Positions 49,385 through 60,935 of a DNA stretch of 64,000 bases are shown here, piece after piece. The position numbers were made by a program, and so were the translations under genes. This DNA comes from Lentibacillus sp. CBA3610 (GTDB lineage: Bacteria > Bacillota > Bacilli > Bacillales > Amphibacillaceae): the NCBI RefSeq assembly GCF_013373365.1, contig NZ_CP035925.1, positions 3,162,001 through 3,226,000 on the forward strand, given 5' to 3'. Positions within the stretch are counted from its first letter, which is position 1. The number at the start of each line of letters is the position of its first letter. The notes under the pieces were generated by a model. The model was given only the letters and a program-made list of their open reading frames with translations. It was not told where the DNA came from and did not search any database.

Positions 49385-50145
49385 TTTTTGTCTCCCCCAT
49401 TATTTTGATTGTTCATCATAGGTTTACGAATGAATACGGTTTGGGCAATCATAAACACGTTCCCTACAACCCAATAGAGTGCTAAGGCTGCCGGAAGAAT
49501 AAAGCCCATAACGCCAATCATAATCGGCATAACATAAAGCATAACCATCATTTGCGGGTTTTGAGCAGCCGCACTTCCTGCCATCATCAGCTTTTGCTGC
49601 AGGAAAGTTGCTCCGGCGGCAATCAGCGGCAAAATATAATCCGGTGAGCCCAGTTCAAACCATAGGAAGGTATGAGTTTGAATTTCAGGTGTACGCATGA
49701 TTGCATGGTACATCGCAATCAATATTGGCATCTGTACAAAAATCGGCAGACAGCCTGCAAGCGGGTTCACGCCATGCTTTTGAAACAGGTTCATCGTTTC
49801 CTGCTGCAATTTCTGTTGTGTGTTGGCATCCTTGGATGCATATTTTTCTTGTAATTTCTTCAGTTCCGGCTGGATATCCTGCATGGCTTGAGAACTTTTC
49901 AATTGTTTAACGTTTAATGGCAACAGGATCAAACGAAGAAAAATTGTCACAACGATAATCGATAGACCAAAACTCCCACTAAACAATTCAGCAATATAAA
50001 CAATAACCAGTGATAAAGGATAGACAAAGAATGAATTCCAGATTCCTTCACTCTCGGAATTGATTGGTTCATCAATCTCCATACAACCGGAGAGAAGTGC
50101 TATTAATCCGATCAGAGCTAATAGCAGCCAAACCTTTTTACGCAC
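49381..50145 (-). CDS. oxaA: membrane protein insertase YidC/OxaA (SpoIIIJ type)
   Basis: This 254-residue insertase places proteins in the membrane and in spore-formers is needed for forespore sigma-G activity. A lipobox ALLSGC ends the signal at about residues 15-20. Five membrane spans follow, with [19 protein letters not shown] and the conserved [16 protein letters not shown]. The start is GTG 50145 because AGGAGG lies 7 bases upstream; the ATG at 50181 adds 12 residues. It lies 182 bases after rnpA. Confidence 0.94.
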   Translation of the reverse strand: MRKKVWLLLALIGLIALLSGCMEIDEPINSESEGIWNSFFVYPLSLVIVYIAELFSGSFGLSIIVVTIFLRLILLPLNVKQLKSSQAMQDIQPELKKLQEKYASKDANTQQKLQQETMNLFQKHGVNPLAGCLPIFVQMPILIAMYHAIMRTPEIQTHTFLWFELGSPDYILPLIAAGATFLQQKLMMAGSAAAQNPQMMVMLYVMPIMIGVMGFILPAALALYWVVGNVFMIAQTVFIRKPMMNNQNNGGDKK

Positions 50146-50327
50146 TATATTTCCTCCTAACTGACTATAAAAAACAGACACTCGCGTTCATCTTATAGCG
50201 AGTAACAACGTTTGTAAGCATAATCATAATAATACTTTGGATATTGCAAAAAAACATATGTACCGAATTATATTGCTATTTTACCATTAAATGAATGAAA
50301 GATTCTATATAAAAGCGGAAAACATGT

Positions 50328-50672
50328 CTATTTTTTTGCTAACAGTTGTTTTTTGGACAATAAATGAATTAAACTTTTTTTAACATCATTAAAACTCATT
50401 TGTCTCGTTGGGTGCCGGGCAATGATGATAATATCATTCGCTGGTTCAATATTGTCTTCCAATTCCAGAAATGCCTGACGCAAAAACCGTTTGATCCGAT
50501 TCCTCAGAACTGCATTGCCTATTTTTTTGCCCACGGACAGCCCAATACGGAAGTGTTCCTGACCCGGCTTTTCTATATAATATAGAACAAGCTGCCGGTT
50601 TGCAAACGATCTCCCATTTTTAAATACGTGCTGAAATTCTCTATTATCTTTTATCCGATACCTTTTTTTCAA
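50328..50672 (-). CDS. rnpA: ribonuclease P protein component
   Basis: This 114-residue basic protein assists the RNase P RNA in tRNA 5' maturation. The RNR motif is in [15 protein letters not shown], and the start [16 protein letters not shown] is typical. TTG at 50672 is chosen as start because GAAGGTG lies 6 bases upstream; a GTG at 50681 overlaps that site. An intrinsic terminator-like hairpin separates it from rpmH. Confidence 0.95.
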   Translation of the reverse strand: MKKRYRIKDNREFQHVFKNGRSFANRQLVLYYIEKPGQEHFRIGLSVGKKIGNAVLRNRIKRFLRQAFLELEDNIEPANDIIIIARHPTRQMSFNDVKKSLIHLLSKKQLLAKK

Positions 50673-50709
50673 ACCGATCACCTTCAGAAATTATCTTCCC
50701 ACAATAGTG

Positions 50710-50740
50710 GAAAAAAGACCACTGATAATGTCAGTGGTCT
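50710..50740 (-). terminator. terminator or attenuator between rpmH and rnpA
   Basis: On the minus strand AGACCACTGA pairs perfectly with TCAGTGGTCT around a 5-base loop, followed by TTTTTT. It overlaps the rpmH stop codon and comes before rnpA with no visible promoter in the 38 bases left. It would reduce rnpA expression relative to rpmH. Confidence 0.8.
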
Positions 50741-50873
50741 ACGCAGACAATACTTTTCTTCCTTTACGACGGCGACGCTTCAATACTTGGCGTCCGTCTT
50801 TTGAACTCATACGAGCACGAAACCCGTGCACTTTTTTCCGCTTACGATTATTTGGCTGAAATGTTCGTTTCAT
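50739..50873 (-). CDS. rpmH: 50S ribosomal protein L34
   Basis: This 44-residue basic protein begins [19 protein letters not shown] and ends [12 protein letters not shown]. It is too short for the usual ORF cutoff but is unmistakable. GGGAGG-type site upstream, and its promoter at 50936-50965. It is transcribed away from dnaA. Confidence 0.97.
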   Translation of the reverse strand: MKRTFQPNNRKRKKVHGFRARMSSKDGRQVLKRRRRKGRKVLSA

Positions 50874-50935
50874 TTATCATACACCTCCCTGAGGAATTAC
50901 AAACACTAACTACATATCTAAAGGCAGTCTTGCTC

Positions 50936-50965
50936 ATTATAATGAAAAACGAATCCCACTGTCAA
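50936..50965 (-). promoter_or_regulatory. sigma-A promoter of rpmH
   Basis: Minus-strand -35 TTGACA (50960-50965), 18-bp spacer and -10 TATAAT (50936-50941). Both boxes are consensus. Confidence 0.8.
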
Positions 50966-50983
50966 CTTCCCTCCTGAAAAATT

Positions 50984-51323
50984 TTATCCACACTTCTGAC
51001 TGAATTACATATTAGTCTTTTTATCTTATAAACAACAATTATCGACAAATTACTCACAAAATCTAGTGGTGTGGATAAATATTGTCTACAATCCATTGAA
51101 TTTGTGGATAAGTGTCGAAAAGCCGTTGCACTCCCCCTCTTTTTTTGGTATTATGTTTGTGCTTAACATGTGTAAAATTCATTTTCCTATCTCATCTTTC
51201 CACAGATTGTGGATAATATGTGGATGCACATATACACCTCTGTTTACTTAGTTATCAACAATAATGTGGATGGCGTACATAACTTGCTTCTTATGTTGAA
51301 CTGTCCATATTTAACTATTCACA
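50984..51323. other. oriC: oriC, upstream DnaA-box region (rpmH-dnaA)
   Basis: Perfect DnaA boxes lie at 50984-50992 (TTATCCACA), 51070-51078, 51103-51111 and 51208-51216 (TGTGGATAA). One-mismatch boxes lie at 51039-51047, 51050-51058, 51219-51227, 51252-51260, 51265-51273 and 51315-51323. This is the incA/incB-type half of the bipartite origin known in B. subtilis. The dnaA promoter lies within it. Confidence 0.88.
51126..51154 (+). promoter_or_regulatory. sigma-A promoter of dnaA
   Basis: -35 TTGCAC (51126-51131), 17-bp spacer, -10 TATTAT (51149-51154). The start would lie near 51161, giving a leader of about 280 bases containing several DnaA boxes, consistent with autorepression by DnaA. 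Confidence 0.72.
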
Positions 51324-51440
51324 ACCACATAAGAACTCATTTTTTTTACAGAAAACCTTTCCGTCTTTCTATGACACAATATGAAAGATCCGGGAAAGGG
51401 TTTTTCTATCATCAATCAAAACTGAAAGGGGTGACGTGAG

Positions 51441-52793
51441 TTGGAAAACATTCATGAATTATGGAATGCGACATTGGAAAAAATTGAAGAAAAAATCAGT
51501 AAACCGAGCTTTGATACCTGGTTGAAAAACACGAAAGCTGAATCGTTGGAAGAGGATACATTAACCGTATTAGCACCGAATGAATTTGCACGCGACTGGC
51601 TGGAAGGACGATATACTGATTTAATTAATGAAATTTTACTTGAAATTACCGGTGCCGAGCTTTCTACAAAGTTTATTATTCCCGATTCCCAGGAGTCTGA
51701 GAATGACGCCCTTCAGGCACAGAAAAAAGTACCTGCGGGAAACAAAAATGACAATACAGATAATGGTAAAACCATGTTGAATTCAAAATATACATTTGAC
51801 ACGTTCGTTATCGGGTCCGGTAATCGGTTTGCCCATGCCGCATCCCTTGCAGTAGCTGAGGCACCGGCGAGAGCCTATAACCCGCTATTCATTTATGGTG
51901 GGGTCGGCCTTGGTAAAACACATTTGATGCACGCAATCGGCCATTACGTTCGGGAGCACAATCCTGAAGCGAACGTTGTTTATTTATCATCCGAAAAGTT
52001 TACGAATGAATTCATTAACGCGATTATGGATAACAAAGCGACCCAATTCAGAAATAAATACCGGAATGTTGATATTCTATTAATTGATGATATTCAATTT
52101 ATTGCTGGAAAAGAATCGACTCAGGAAGAATTCTTCCACACATTCAATGCACTTCATGAGGATAATAAACAAATCATCATCTCGAGTGATCGGCCGCCTA
52201 AAGAAATACCGACGCTTGAAGATCGTCTGCGTTCCAGATTTGAATGGGGCTTGATTACAGATATTACCCCACCGGACCTGGAAACGCGTATCGCTATATT
52301 AACGAAAAAAGCTAAAGCTGAAGGACTTGATATTCCAAATGAAGTAATGTTGTATATTGCAAATCAAATTGACACCAATATTCGCGAACTGGAAGGTGCA
52401 TTAATTCGTGTGGTAGCCTATTCTTCCCTCGTCAATCAGGATATTGATGCATCCCTTGCAGCAGATGCACTGAAAGATATTATCCCCAGCAATCAGCCAC
52501 GAACCATTACGATCCATGGCATTCAGGAAGCTGTCGGGGAAAAATACAGTGTTAAATTAGAGGATTTTGCTGCCAAAAAACGGACAAAATCAATTGCATT
52601 CCCCAGACAGATTGCAATGTACTTATCACGGGAGCTGACTGATTTTTCCTTACCTAAAATTGGCGAGGAATTCGGTGGACGAGACCATACAACAGTTATT
52701 CATGCACACGAAAAAGTCGTGAAAATGATGGAAAATGACACACTATTACACAAAGAAATTGAAGAATTAAAGGAGCAACTGAAATCATTTTAG
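51441..52793 (+). CDS. dnaA: chromosomal replication initiator DnaA
   Basis: This 450-residue AAA+ protein binds DnaA boxes and melts oriC. Domain I spans about residues 1-85, domain II is a short acidic linker, domain III holds Walker [12 protein letters not shown] and Walker [11 protein letters not shown], and domain IV holds the DnaA-box-binding [15 protein letters not shown] start at 51441 is used; AAAGGGGTG lies 7 bases upstream. It is followed by the second half of the origin and dnaN. Confidence 0.98.
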   Translation: MENIHELWNATLEKIEEKISKPSFDTWLKNTKAESLEEDTLTVLAPNEFARDWLEGRYTDLINEILLEITGAELSTKFIIPDSQESENDALQAQKKVPAGNKNDNTDNGKTMLNSKYTFDTFVIGSGNRFAHAASLAVAEAPARAYNPLFIYGGVGLGKTHLMHAIGHYVREHNPEANVVYLSSEKFTNEFINAIMDNKATQFRNKYRNVDILLIDDIQFIAGKESTQEEFFHTFNALHEDNKQIIISSDRPPKEIPTLEDRLRSRFEWGLITDITPPDLETRIAILTKKAKAEGLDIPNEVMLYIANQIDTNIRELEGALIRVVAYSSLVNQDIDASLAADALKDIIPSNQPRTITIHGIQEAVGEKYSVKLEDFAAKKRTKSIAFPRQIAMYLSRELTDFSLPKIGEEFGGRDHTTVIHAHEKVVKMMENDTLLHKEIEELKEQLKSF

Positions 52794-52794
52794 T

Positions 52795-52955
52795 TTATGC
52801 ACATGTGTATAGTGTGAATGAACAAATCACATTTATGAACAACTTTTCCACATGTGTATAACCCGGAGTCATACAGTGTCGGCAGGGATATCCACATAAT
52901 CACAAACCCTAGTACTATTATTACTGTATTTTATTAATAAATAATAAATATATGT
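52795..52955. other. oriC: oriC, downstream DnaA-box region and unwinding element (dnaA-dnaN)
   Basis: Perfect DnaA boxes are TTATGCACA (52795-52803) and TGTGTATAA (52853-52861), with one-mismatch boxes at 52844-52852 and 52888-52896. A short C-rich stretch (AACCC) is followed by CTAGTACTATTATTACTG (52909-52926), which on the other strand gives trios GAT, CAT, GAT, AAT, AAT, GAC, and then by an AT-rich duplex-unwinding stretch. This matches the box-GC-trio-AT order of the B. subtilis basal unwinding system. Confidence 0.82.
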
Positions 52956-52975
52956 CCAAAAGGAGAATATATTTC

Positions 52976-54112
52976 ATGAAATTTATCATTCAACGTGAGC
53001 AATTGATTGCTGGTGTGCAAGATGTCATGAAGGCTATTTCCCCGAGAACAGCTATTCCAATCTTAACGGGTATGAAACTGGAAGCCGTATCAAATGGTAT
53101 CAGGTTAACCGGAAGTGACTCTGATATTTCGATTGAATCATTTATACCTGCCGAAGAGGATGGGATGATCAATGCAGATCATATTGAGGAAGGAAGTGTT
53201 GTCTTACAGGCACGTTATTTTTCAGATATTGTCCGCAAACTTCCGGAAAAAACAGTTGAAATTGAATCAGATGAAAATTTTAATGTCACAATCCAATCAG
53301 GAAAAGCAAAATTCAATCTTAACGGACAAGATGCCGGTGAATATCCACAACTGCCTAAAATACAAGCAGAAAACAGTTTTGAAATACAGTCGGATTTACT
53401 CAAAAATTTAGTCAGACAAACTGGTTTTGCAGTATCAACTATGGAAACCAGACCAATTTTGACTGGTGTCAATATAAAAATTGAAAATGGACACTTAAGT
53501 TTTACGGCAACAGACAGTCACCGGCTTGCTTCAAGAAGTATCCCGCTGGATGGTGTTGATTTCAATTTATCCAGCATCGTTGTACCAGGTAAAAGTCTGA
53601 ATGAACTATCTAAAATCCTGAATGATGCAACGGAAAAAGTCGATATCAGTGTAACCAATAATCAAATCTTATTCCGGACAAAACATATCCATTTCTTATC
53701 GCGCCTGCTGGACGGAAATTATCCGGAAACATCCCGGTTGATCCCGGACCAAAGTCAAACCGAAATTCGTGTTAAAACAAAAGATTTGATCAATACAATT
53801 GACCGGGCTTCATTATTGGCCAGAGAAGAACGAAACAATGTTGTCAAACTGACGACAAAAGAAAATCAGCTATTGGAAATTACCAGCAATTCACCGGAAG
53901 TTGGCCAAGTCGCAGAAGAAGTTTCAATCCAGGCGATTGAAGGCGAAAATCTGAAAATCTCATTCAGTTCAAAATATATGCTGGATGCATTAAAAGTAAT
54001 TGAGAATGACGAAGTCCTTATTGAATTCACCGGTGCCATGCGGCCATTTATTATTAAACCGGCTAATGATGATTCAATGCTGCAATTAATCTTACCGGTC
54101 AGAACGTATTAA
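52976..54112 (+). CDS. dnaN: DNA polymerase III beta sliding clamp
   Basis: This 378-residue ring protein tethers DNA polymerase III. It starts MKFIIQREQLIAGVQDVMK and ends in LQLILPVRTY, with three repeated clamp domains. The ATG at 52976 has AAAAGGAG 10 bases upstream; the longer frame adds 8 residues. Length matches B. subtilis. Confidence 0.97.
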   Translation: MKFIIQREQLIAGVQDVMKAISPRTAIPILTGMKLEAVSNGIRLTGSDSDISIESFIPAEEDGMINADHIEEGSVVLQARYFSDIVRKLPEKTVEIESDENFNVTIQSGKAKFNLNGQDAGEYPQLPKIQAENSFEIQSDLLKNLVRQTGFAVSTMETRPILTGVNIKIENGHLSFTATDSHRLASRSIPLDGVDFNLSSIVVPGKSLNELSKILNDATEKVDISVTNNQILFRTKHIHFLSRLLDGNYPETSRLIPDQSQTEIRVKTKDLINTIDRASLLAREERNNVVKLTTKENQLLEITSNSPEVGQVAEEVSIQAIEGENLKISFSSKYMLDALKVIENDEVLIEFTGAMRPFIIKPANDDSMLQLILPVRTY

Positions 54113-54130
54113 GAAAAAACGCTGCCGCGT

Positions 54131-54216
54131 TTTTTCAGAAGCCGGAGGTCAGAGGTCGGATTGGTAGAAATCGGCGAAGCAGCCGATTTCTGTATCGAAT
54201 ACGTCATCCGATATTT
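54131..54216. repeat. repeat family 3, copy 2 (dnaN downstream)
   Basis: The element has AGAAATCGGC (54166-54175) pairing with GCCGATTTCT (54182-54191) and an outer stem TCGGAT (54156-54161) with ATCCGA (54206-54211). It shares GTCATC and GAGGTCGGAT with copy 1 near walR. It lies immediately after dnaN. The rest of the gap to yaaA (54217-54422) shows nothing else. Confidence 0.65.
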
Positions 54217-54422
54217 TTTACTAAAAATAAGCTAATTAAATCTATACCATCAGGGGGTCAGTCACGTACTGATTTCCTGATGTATTTCCAAATCCTGCAT
54301 AAAACTATATTTTCCCGCTACCCAATTTAAAAGTGACTATCCTTCCCTTAACCTTAAATCTTTAGTAGAATAGAAAGGAAGTACAAAGAACGTCAATTCA
54401 TAAAAAAAGTTTGGTGATCAAT

Positions 54423-54647
54423 ATGAATGAACCTGAAAAAATAAACATTGAGACAGACTATATCCCGCTGGGTCAATTTATCAAATTGCTTAATATACTT
54501 GATTCCGGTGGTATGATAAAAGCATTTTTGCAGGATCAGGGCGTACTTGTTAATGGTGAACCTGAGCATCGCAGAGGAAGAAAACTTTATCCGGATGATG
54601 TCGTCGAGATGGAAGGTATTGGTGTTTATATTGTCACTAAAGATTAA
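54423..54647 (+). CDS. yaaA: YaaA S4-domain RNA-binding protein
   Basis: This 74-residue protein is almost wholly an S4-type RNA-binding fold (IPLGQFIKLLNILDSGGMIKA, then GVLVNGEPEHRRGRKLYPDD). The family is found between dnaN and recF in Bacillaceae and is linked to ribosome assembly. ATG 54423 is chosen because GGTG is 6 bases upstream; a TTG at 54411 adds four residues. It lies 15 bases before recF. Confidence 0.9.
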   Translation: MNEPEKINIETDYIPLGQFIKLLNILDSGGMIKAFLQDQGVLVNGEPEHRRGRKLYPDDVVEMEGIGVYIVTKD

Positions 54648-54662
54648 TGACGGGGATTTGGC

Positions 54663-55775
54663 ATGAATATTGAACATTTACAATTAAAAAATTACCGCAA
54701 CTATGCAAAACTCAATCTTTCATTCAATGATAAAATAAATATGATTATCGGCGAGAATGCACAAGGAAAGACCAATCTGATGGAAGCTATCTATGTCCTG
54801 GCCTTTTCTAAGTCCCATCGTACCCCAAGAGAAAAAGAACTTATCCAATGGGACGAAGAGTATGCTAAAATAGAGGGCAGGGTAACAAAACGACAACAAA
54901 CATTTCCCCTTGAAATTATTTTATCGACAAAAGGAAAAAAGGCTAAATTAAATCGAATTGAGCAAAAAAAATTAAGCGATTATATCGGTGCCTTGAATGT
55001 TGTTATGTTCGCACCTGAGGATTTATCACTTGTTAAAGGTGCACCACTGACAAGAAGACGTTTTATCGATATGGAACTTGGACAAATTCAACCCAAATAT
55101 ATTTATCACCTCGGTCAATACCAAAAAATACTGAAACAGAGGAATCAATTATTAAAACAATTACAACGTCATGAAACACAGGATAAAACAATGCTCGATG
55201 TATTGACTGAACAGCTCATTCAGCATGCAGCCACATTATTGGAGCGCCGTTTTATTTTCCTTGATTTGTTACGTCAATGGGCAAGCCCGATTCATCGTGG
55301 AATCAGTCATCAGACAGAAAAGCTGGAAATCAGGTATGCTCCAACGATAGAGGTATCAGAAACAGCAGATAGGGAAAAGATAGAGAGTGTCTATACCAAT
55401 AAATTCCATGAATTGCAGGAAAAAGAAATCGACCGTGGTACAACCCTGATCGGGCCTCATCGAGATGATATTATGTTTTATGTGAATGATAAGGATGTCC
55501 AGATCTATGGCTCCCAGGGACAACAGCGAACAACAGCATTATCGGTAAAACTGGCAGAGATAGAACTTATATGCAATGAAGTCGGAGAATATCCGGTCTT
55601 ACTTCTTGATGATGTCTTAAGTGAATTGGATAATCACAGGCAATCTCATTTATTGGATACGATTAAAGGGAAAGTTCAAACGTTTGTATCAACAACAAAC
55701 ATTGATGGGATTAACCATGAAACCTTAAGTGAAGCACAATTGTTCAAGGTAGATGATGGTATGGTTGTTACATGA
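54663..55775 (+). CDS. recF: RecF DNA replication and repair protein
   Basis: This 370-residue SMC-like ATPase helps load RecA at gaps. Walker A is [12 protein letters not shown], the signature is [17 protein letters not shown], and Walker B is [13 protein letters not shown]. It is between yaaA and remB in the usual order. Confidence 0.97.
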   Translation: MNIEHLQLKNYRNYAKLNLSFNDKINMIIGENAQGKTNLMEAIYVLAFSKSHRTPREKELIQWDEEYAKIEGRVTKRQQTFPLEIILSTKGKKAKLNRIEQKKLSDYIGALNVVMFAPEDLSLVKGAPLTRRRFIDMELGQIQPKYIYHLGQYQKILKQRNQLLKQLQRHETQDKTMLDVLTEQLIQHAATLLERRFIFLDLLRQWASPIHRGISHQTEKLEIRYAPTIEVSETADREKIESVYTNKFHELQEKEIDRGTTLIGPHRDDIMFYVNDKDVQIYGSQGQQRTTALSVKLAEIELICNEVGEYPVLLLDDVLSELDNHRQSHLLDTIKGKVQTFVSTTNIDGINHETLSEAQLFKVDDGMVVT

Positions 55776-55787
55776 TGGAGGGATACG

Positions 55788-56072
55788 ATGTTTATTCATA
55801 TAGGCAACGATAACGTCATTCAATCAGATGATGTCATTTCCATTATTGATTATAGTGTGGTGACCTCATCAAGCACCATGGAAAAGATGATCGAAAATAA
55901 CACAAAACAGCAGAAAGTTTTTGGTCCAACTGATGAAGCGAAATCAGTTGTTGTAACGAGCGACCAAATTTATTACAGTTCATTATCCGTTTCAACTCTA
56001 AAAAAACGATCCAGTATGATTTCGAGTATTAGCAAACTGGATGACTACTCAGATGAAATTGAGCAAGAGTAA
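55788..56072 (+). CDS. remB: RemB (YaaB) extracellular matrix regulator
   Basis: This 94-residue protein of the DUF370/RemA-like family regulates biofilm matrix genes in B. subtilis. It begins MFIHIGNDNVIQSDDVISII and has a family-type central VVVTSDQIYYSSLSVSTL. GGAGGG lies before the ATG. It follows recF by 12 bases. Confidence 0.93.
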   Translation: MFIHIGNDNVIQSDDVISIIDYSVVTSSSTMEKMIENNTKQQKVFGPTDEAKSVVVTSDQIYYSSLSVSTLKKRSSMISSISKLDDYSDEIEQE

Positions 56073-56197
56073 ATAACCAATAAATCAACCTTTTGACACT
56101 TCTATAACACGCATTATTTTTAAAGTATAAGAAAATTCATGTCTCATGCACAGCAATGTCATGAATATGAGTTTTTCCAGGAAACGTAGGTGAAAAG

Positions 56198-58125
<1,928 letters not shown>

Positions 58126-58179
58126 TATAAGAAAAAATCTGTAAATGAACGTATCTCAGGAAGATTTGGGGTATTTTAA

Positions 58180-60655
58180 ATGGCGGATGAACAACGTCCA
58201 AACGTTCAGGAAATAAATCTTGGTCAGGAAATGCGTACATCTTTTCTTGATTATGCCATGAGTGTCATTGTATCACGGGCATTGCCTGATGTACGTGACG
58301 GCATGAAACCTGTCCACCGCAGAATATTGTACGCTATGAATGACCTTGGAATGCATTCAGATAAGCCGTATAAAAAGTCTGCCCGTATTGTAGGTGAAGT
58401 CATCGGTAAGTATCACCCGCATGGGGATTCTGCTGTCTATGAATCGATGGTGCGTATGGCACAGGATTTCAGTATCGCTTATATGCTGTGATGTCACGGG
58501 AACTCGGCTCAGTAGACGGAGACTCGGCTGCAGCCCATGCGTATACAGAGCACGCATGTCTAAAAATTCCATGGAATTATTGCGCGATATCAATAAAGAT
58601 ACCGTGATTATCGGACAACTATGAGGACAGAACGGGAACCAGTTGTTTTCCGTCCGTTTCCAAATCTGCTTATAAACGTGGAGCTGGAATTGCTGTCGTA
58701 TGGCGACAAATATTCGCCTCATAATCTTGGCGAAACGATGATGCGGTATAGCTGTCAGTAAAGATCCTGAGATTTCGATTAATGAATTGATGGAGAATTA
58801 TATACATGGACCCGATTTTCCAACGGCTGGTGAAATCCTTGGCAGAAGCGGCATTCGCAAGGCATTTGAAACCGGAAAAGGCTCTGTGACAATTCGGGCA
58901 AAAGTGGCTATCGAGGAACATGCGAATGGCAAGTCAACGCTTATTGCCACCGAATTGCCTTACCAGGTTAATAAGGCGAAACTTATTGAAAGATGCAGAA
59001 CTTGTCGGAAAAACGAATCGATGGTATACCCGACTTACGCGACGAATCAGACCGTAATGGAAATGCGCGTCGTGATGAATTGCGTCGGACGGCCAATCCA
59101 AATATTGTGTTAAACAATTTATACAAATATACAGCACTGCAAACAACATCGGCATAATATGCTGGCTTTAGTTAATGGCGCCCCGAAGTAACATTAAACA
59201 GTGCCTGAACATTATTTAGACATCAAAGAAATCATTAAACGCCGTACTGCTTTTGAATTGCGTAAAGCTGAAGCACGCGCGCACATTCTGGAAGGTCTGC
59301 GTGTTGCACTGGACCATCTGGATGAAGTTATATCACTTATCCGTAATTCTGAAACAACTGACATTGCGCGGGATGGCCTGATGGATAATTATGGTCTGAG
59401 CGAGAAACAGGCACAGGCTATACTGGATATGCGCCTGCAGCGTCTGACAGGCTTGGAACGGGAGAAAATCGCTAATGAATACAATGACCTTCTCAAGCAG
59501 ATTGATGAATTAAAAGCTATTTTGGCGGATGACGAAAAAGTGCTGGAAATCATTCGTGAAGAACTGATGGAAATAAAAGAGAAATATAATGATCCGCGCC
59601 GGACGGAAATTGTCGCCGGTGGAGCAGATTTAATTGAAGATGAAGATTTAATTCCTGAGGAGAATATTGTCATAACGCTCACCCATCAGGGATACATTAA
59701 ACGACTCCCTGCTTCGACGTATCGGACACAAAAACGCGGCGGCCGCGGTATTCAGGGTATGGGGACAAATGAGAATGATTTTGTTGAACACTTAGTATCC
59801 ACTTCAACCCATGATACCATCCTTTTCTTTACGAATAAAGGAAAGGTGTATCGTGCAAAAGGTTATGAAGTTCCTGAATTCAGCCGTACCGCAAAAGGAA
59901 TACCGATTATTAATTTATTGCAGATTGAAAAAGATGAATGGGTTAATGCCGCTATCTCAGTTTCTGAATACCGTGAGGATTACTATCTGTTCTTTACAAC
60001 AAGACATGGATTATCCAAACGTACGAGATTATCGCAATTTGCCAATATACGTAAAGGCGGCTTAATTGCAGTTGGCCTGCGGGAGGAAGATGAATTAATT
60101 TCAGTTAGATTAACAGACGGTACGAAAGATATTATGATGGGCACTAAAAACGGCTATCTTATCCGTTTTCCGGAAGATCAGGTCCGCTCGATGGGAAGAA
60201 ATGCAGCCGGTGTGCGCGGTATTTCATTGCGCGGTGATGATGAAGTTGTTTCCATGGAAATTTTGGATGAAGGCCTGCAGGTATTGCATGTGACCAATAA
60301 AGGGATCGGAAAACGCACACCCGAAGACCAGTATCGTGTTACAAACCGTGGCGGAAAAGGGATTTTCACCTGTAAGTTATCAGATCACAATCAGGTTGTG
60401 GCGGTCAAAGCGGTTACAGGGGAAGAAGATATCATGCTTATAACCGTTGCTGGTGTGCTGATTCGTATTCCGGTCGAAGGTATTTCACAGACCGGGCGAA
60501 ATGCACAAGGTGTCCGTCTGATCCGCCTGCAGGAAGAAGAAGAAGTTGCGACAGTTACAAAAGTGGAAAAAGAAGAAGCGGAAGAATCGGCTGAGGTGGC
60601 TCCTGAAGAAGCGGAGAATTCTGAAACAGACGCAGGAAAAGATCAGGATTCTTAA
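58180..60655 (+). CDS. gyrA: DNA gyrase subunit A, heavily frameshifted at 58.48-59.2 kb in this sequence
   Basis: This is the DNA-breaking subunit of gyrase. The N-terminal part ([21 protein letters not shown]) reaches the quinolone region [12 protein letters not shown], where Ser84 and Glu88 are the susceptible-type residues. From about 58483 to 58770 and 59000 to 59205 many single-base losses interrupt the frame; [34 protein letters not shown] and ALVNGAP can be read in changing frames. From 59201 the frame is intact: coiled coil, then C-terminal beta-pinwheel with GyrA box QRGGRG-like [11 protein letters not shown]. Total length fits about 825 residues. An essential gene cannot be this broken, so this is consensus error. 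Confidence 0.93.
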
Positions 60656-60676
60656 TTAGCGGTGAGGTTAAGTTTG

Positions 60677-60709
60677 ATGGTGACCCAAAGATATAGTTTG
60701 GGTCACCAT
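60677..60709 (+). terminator. terminator downstream of gyrA
   Basis: ATGGTGACCCAAA pairs perfectly with TTTGGGTCACCAT around a 7-base loop, followed by TTAATTC. The T-tract is weak, so some read-through into the small downstream gene is plausible. Confidence 0.65.
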
Positions 60710-60731
60710 TTAATTCAGGAGGGGGAATTCC

Positions 60732-60935
60732 ATGCGTGTAGACGCTTTTCAGCTGGTACCGGGGTGTGTTTTGTTAAAGGATATAAATGGCAAGACAAAT
60801 AAGCCGATTATTCCGGAAAAAACCGTATTAACGTATGAACATATCACCATTATACATAAATTTTTAGTTGAAACGGTTGATGTCTCGACAACACTCTCTG
60901 ATGGCAAACCGTTTCAGCCTGAACGTTCAATTTAA
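60732..60935 (+). CDS. small protein resembling the N-terminal segment of HD-GYP phosphodiesterases
   Basis: This 67-residue protein begins MRVDAFQLVPGCVLLKDING and continues KPIIPEKTVLTYEHI, resembling the N-terminal region that precedes the HD domain in HD-GYP proteins. It stops where the HD domain should begin. AGGAGGGGG lies just upstream, so it looks expressed. Its stop overlaps the convergent yaaC stop by a few bases. It is either a remnant of a truncated signalling gene or a genuine small protein; I see no other function. Confidence 0.55.
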   Translation: MRVDAFQLVPGCVLLKDINGKTNKPIIPEKTVLTYEHITIIHKFLVETVDVSTTLSDGKPFQPERSI

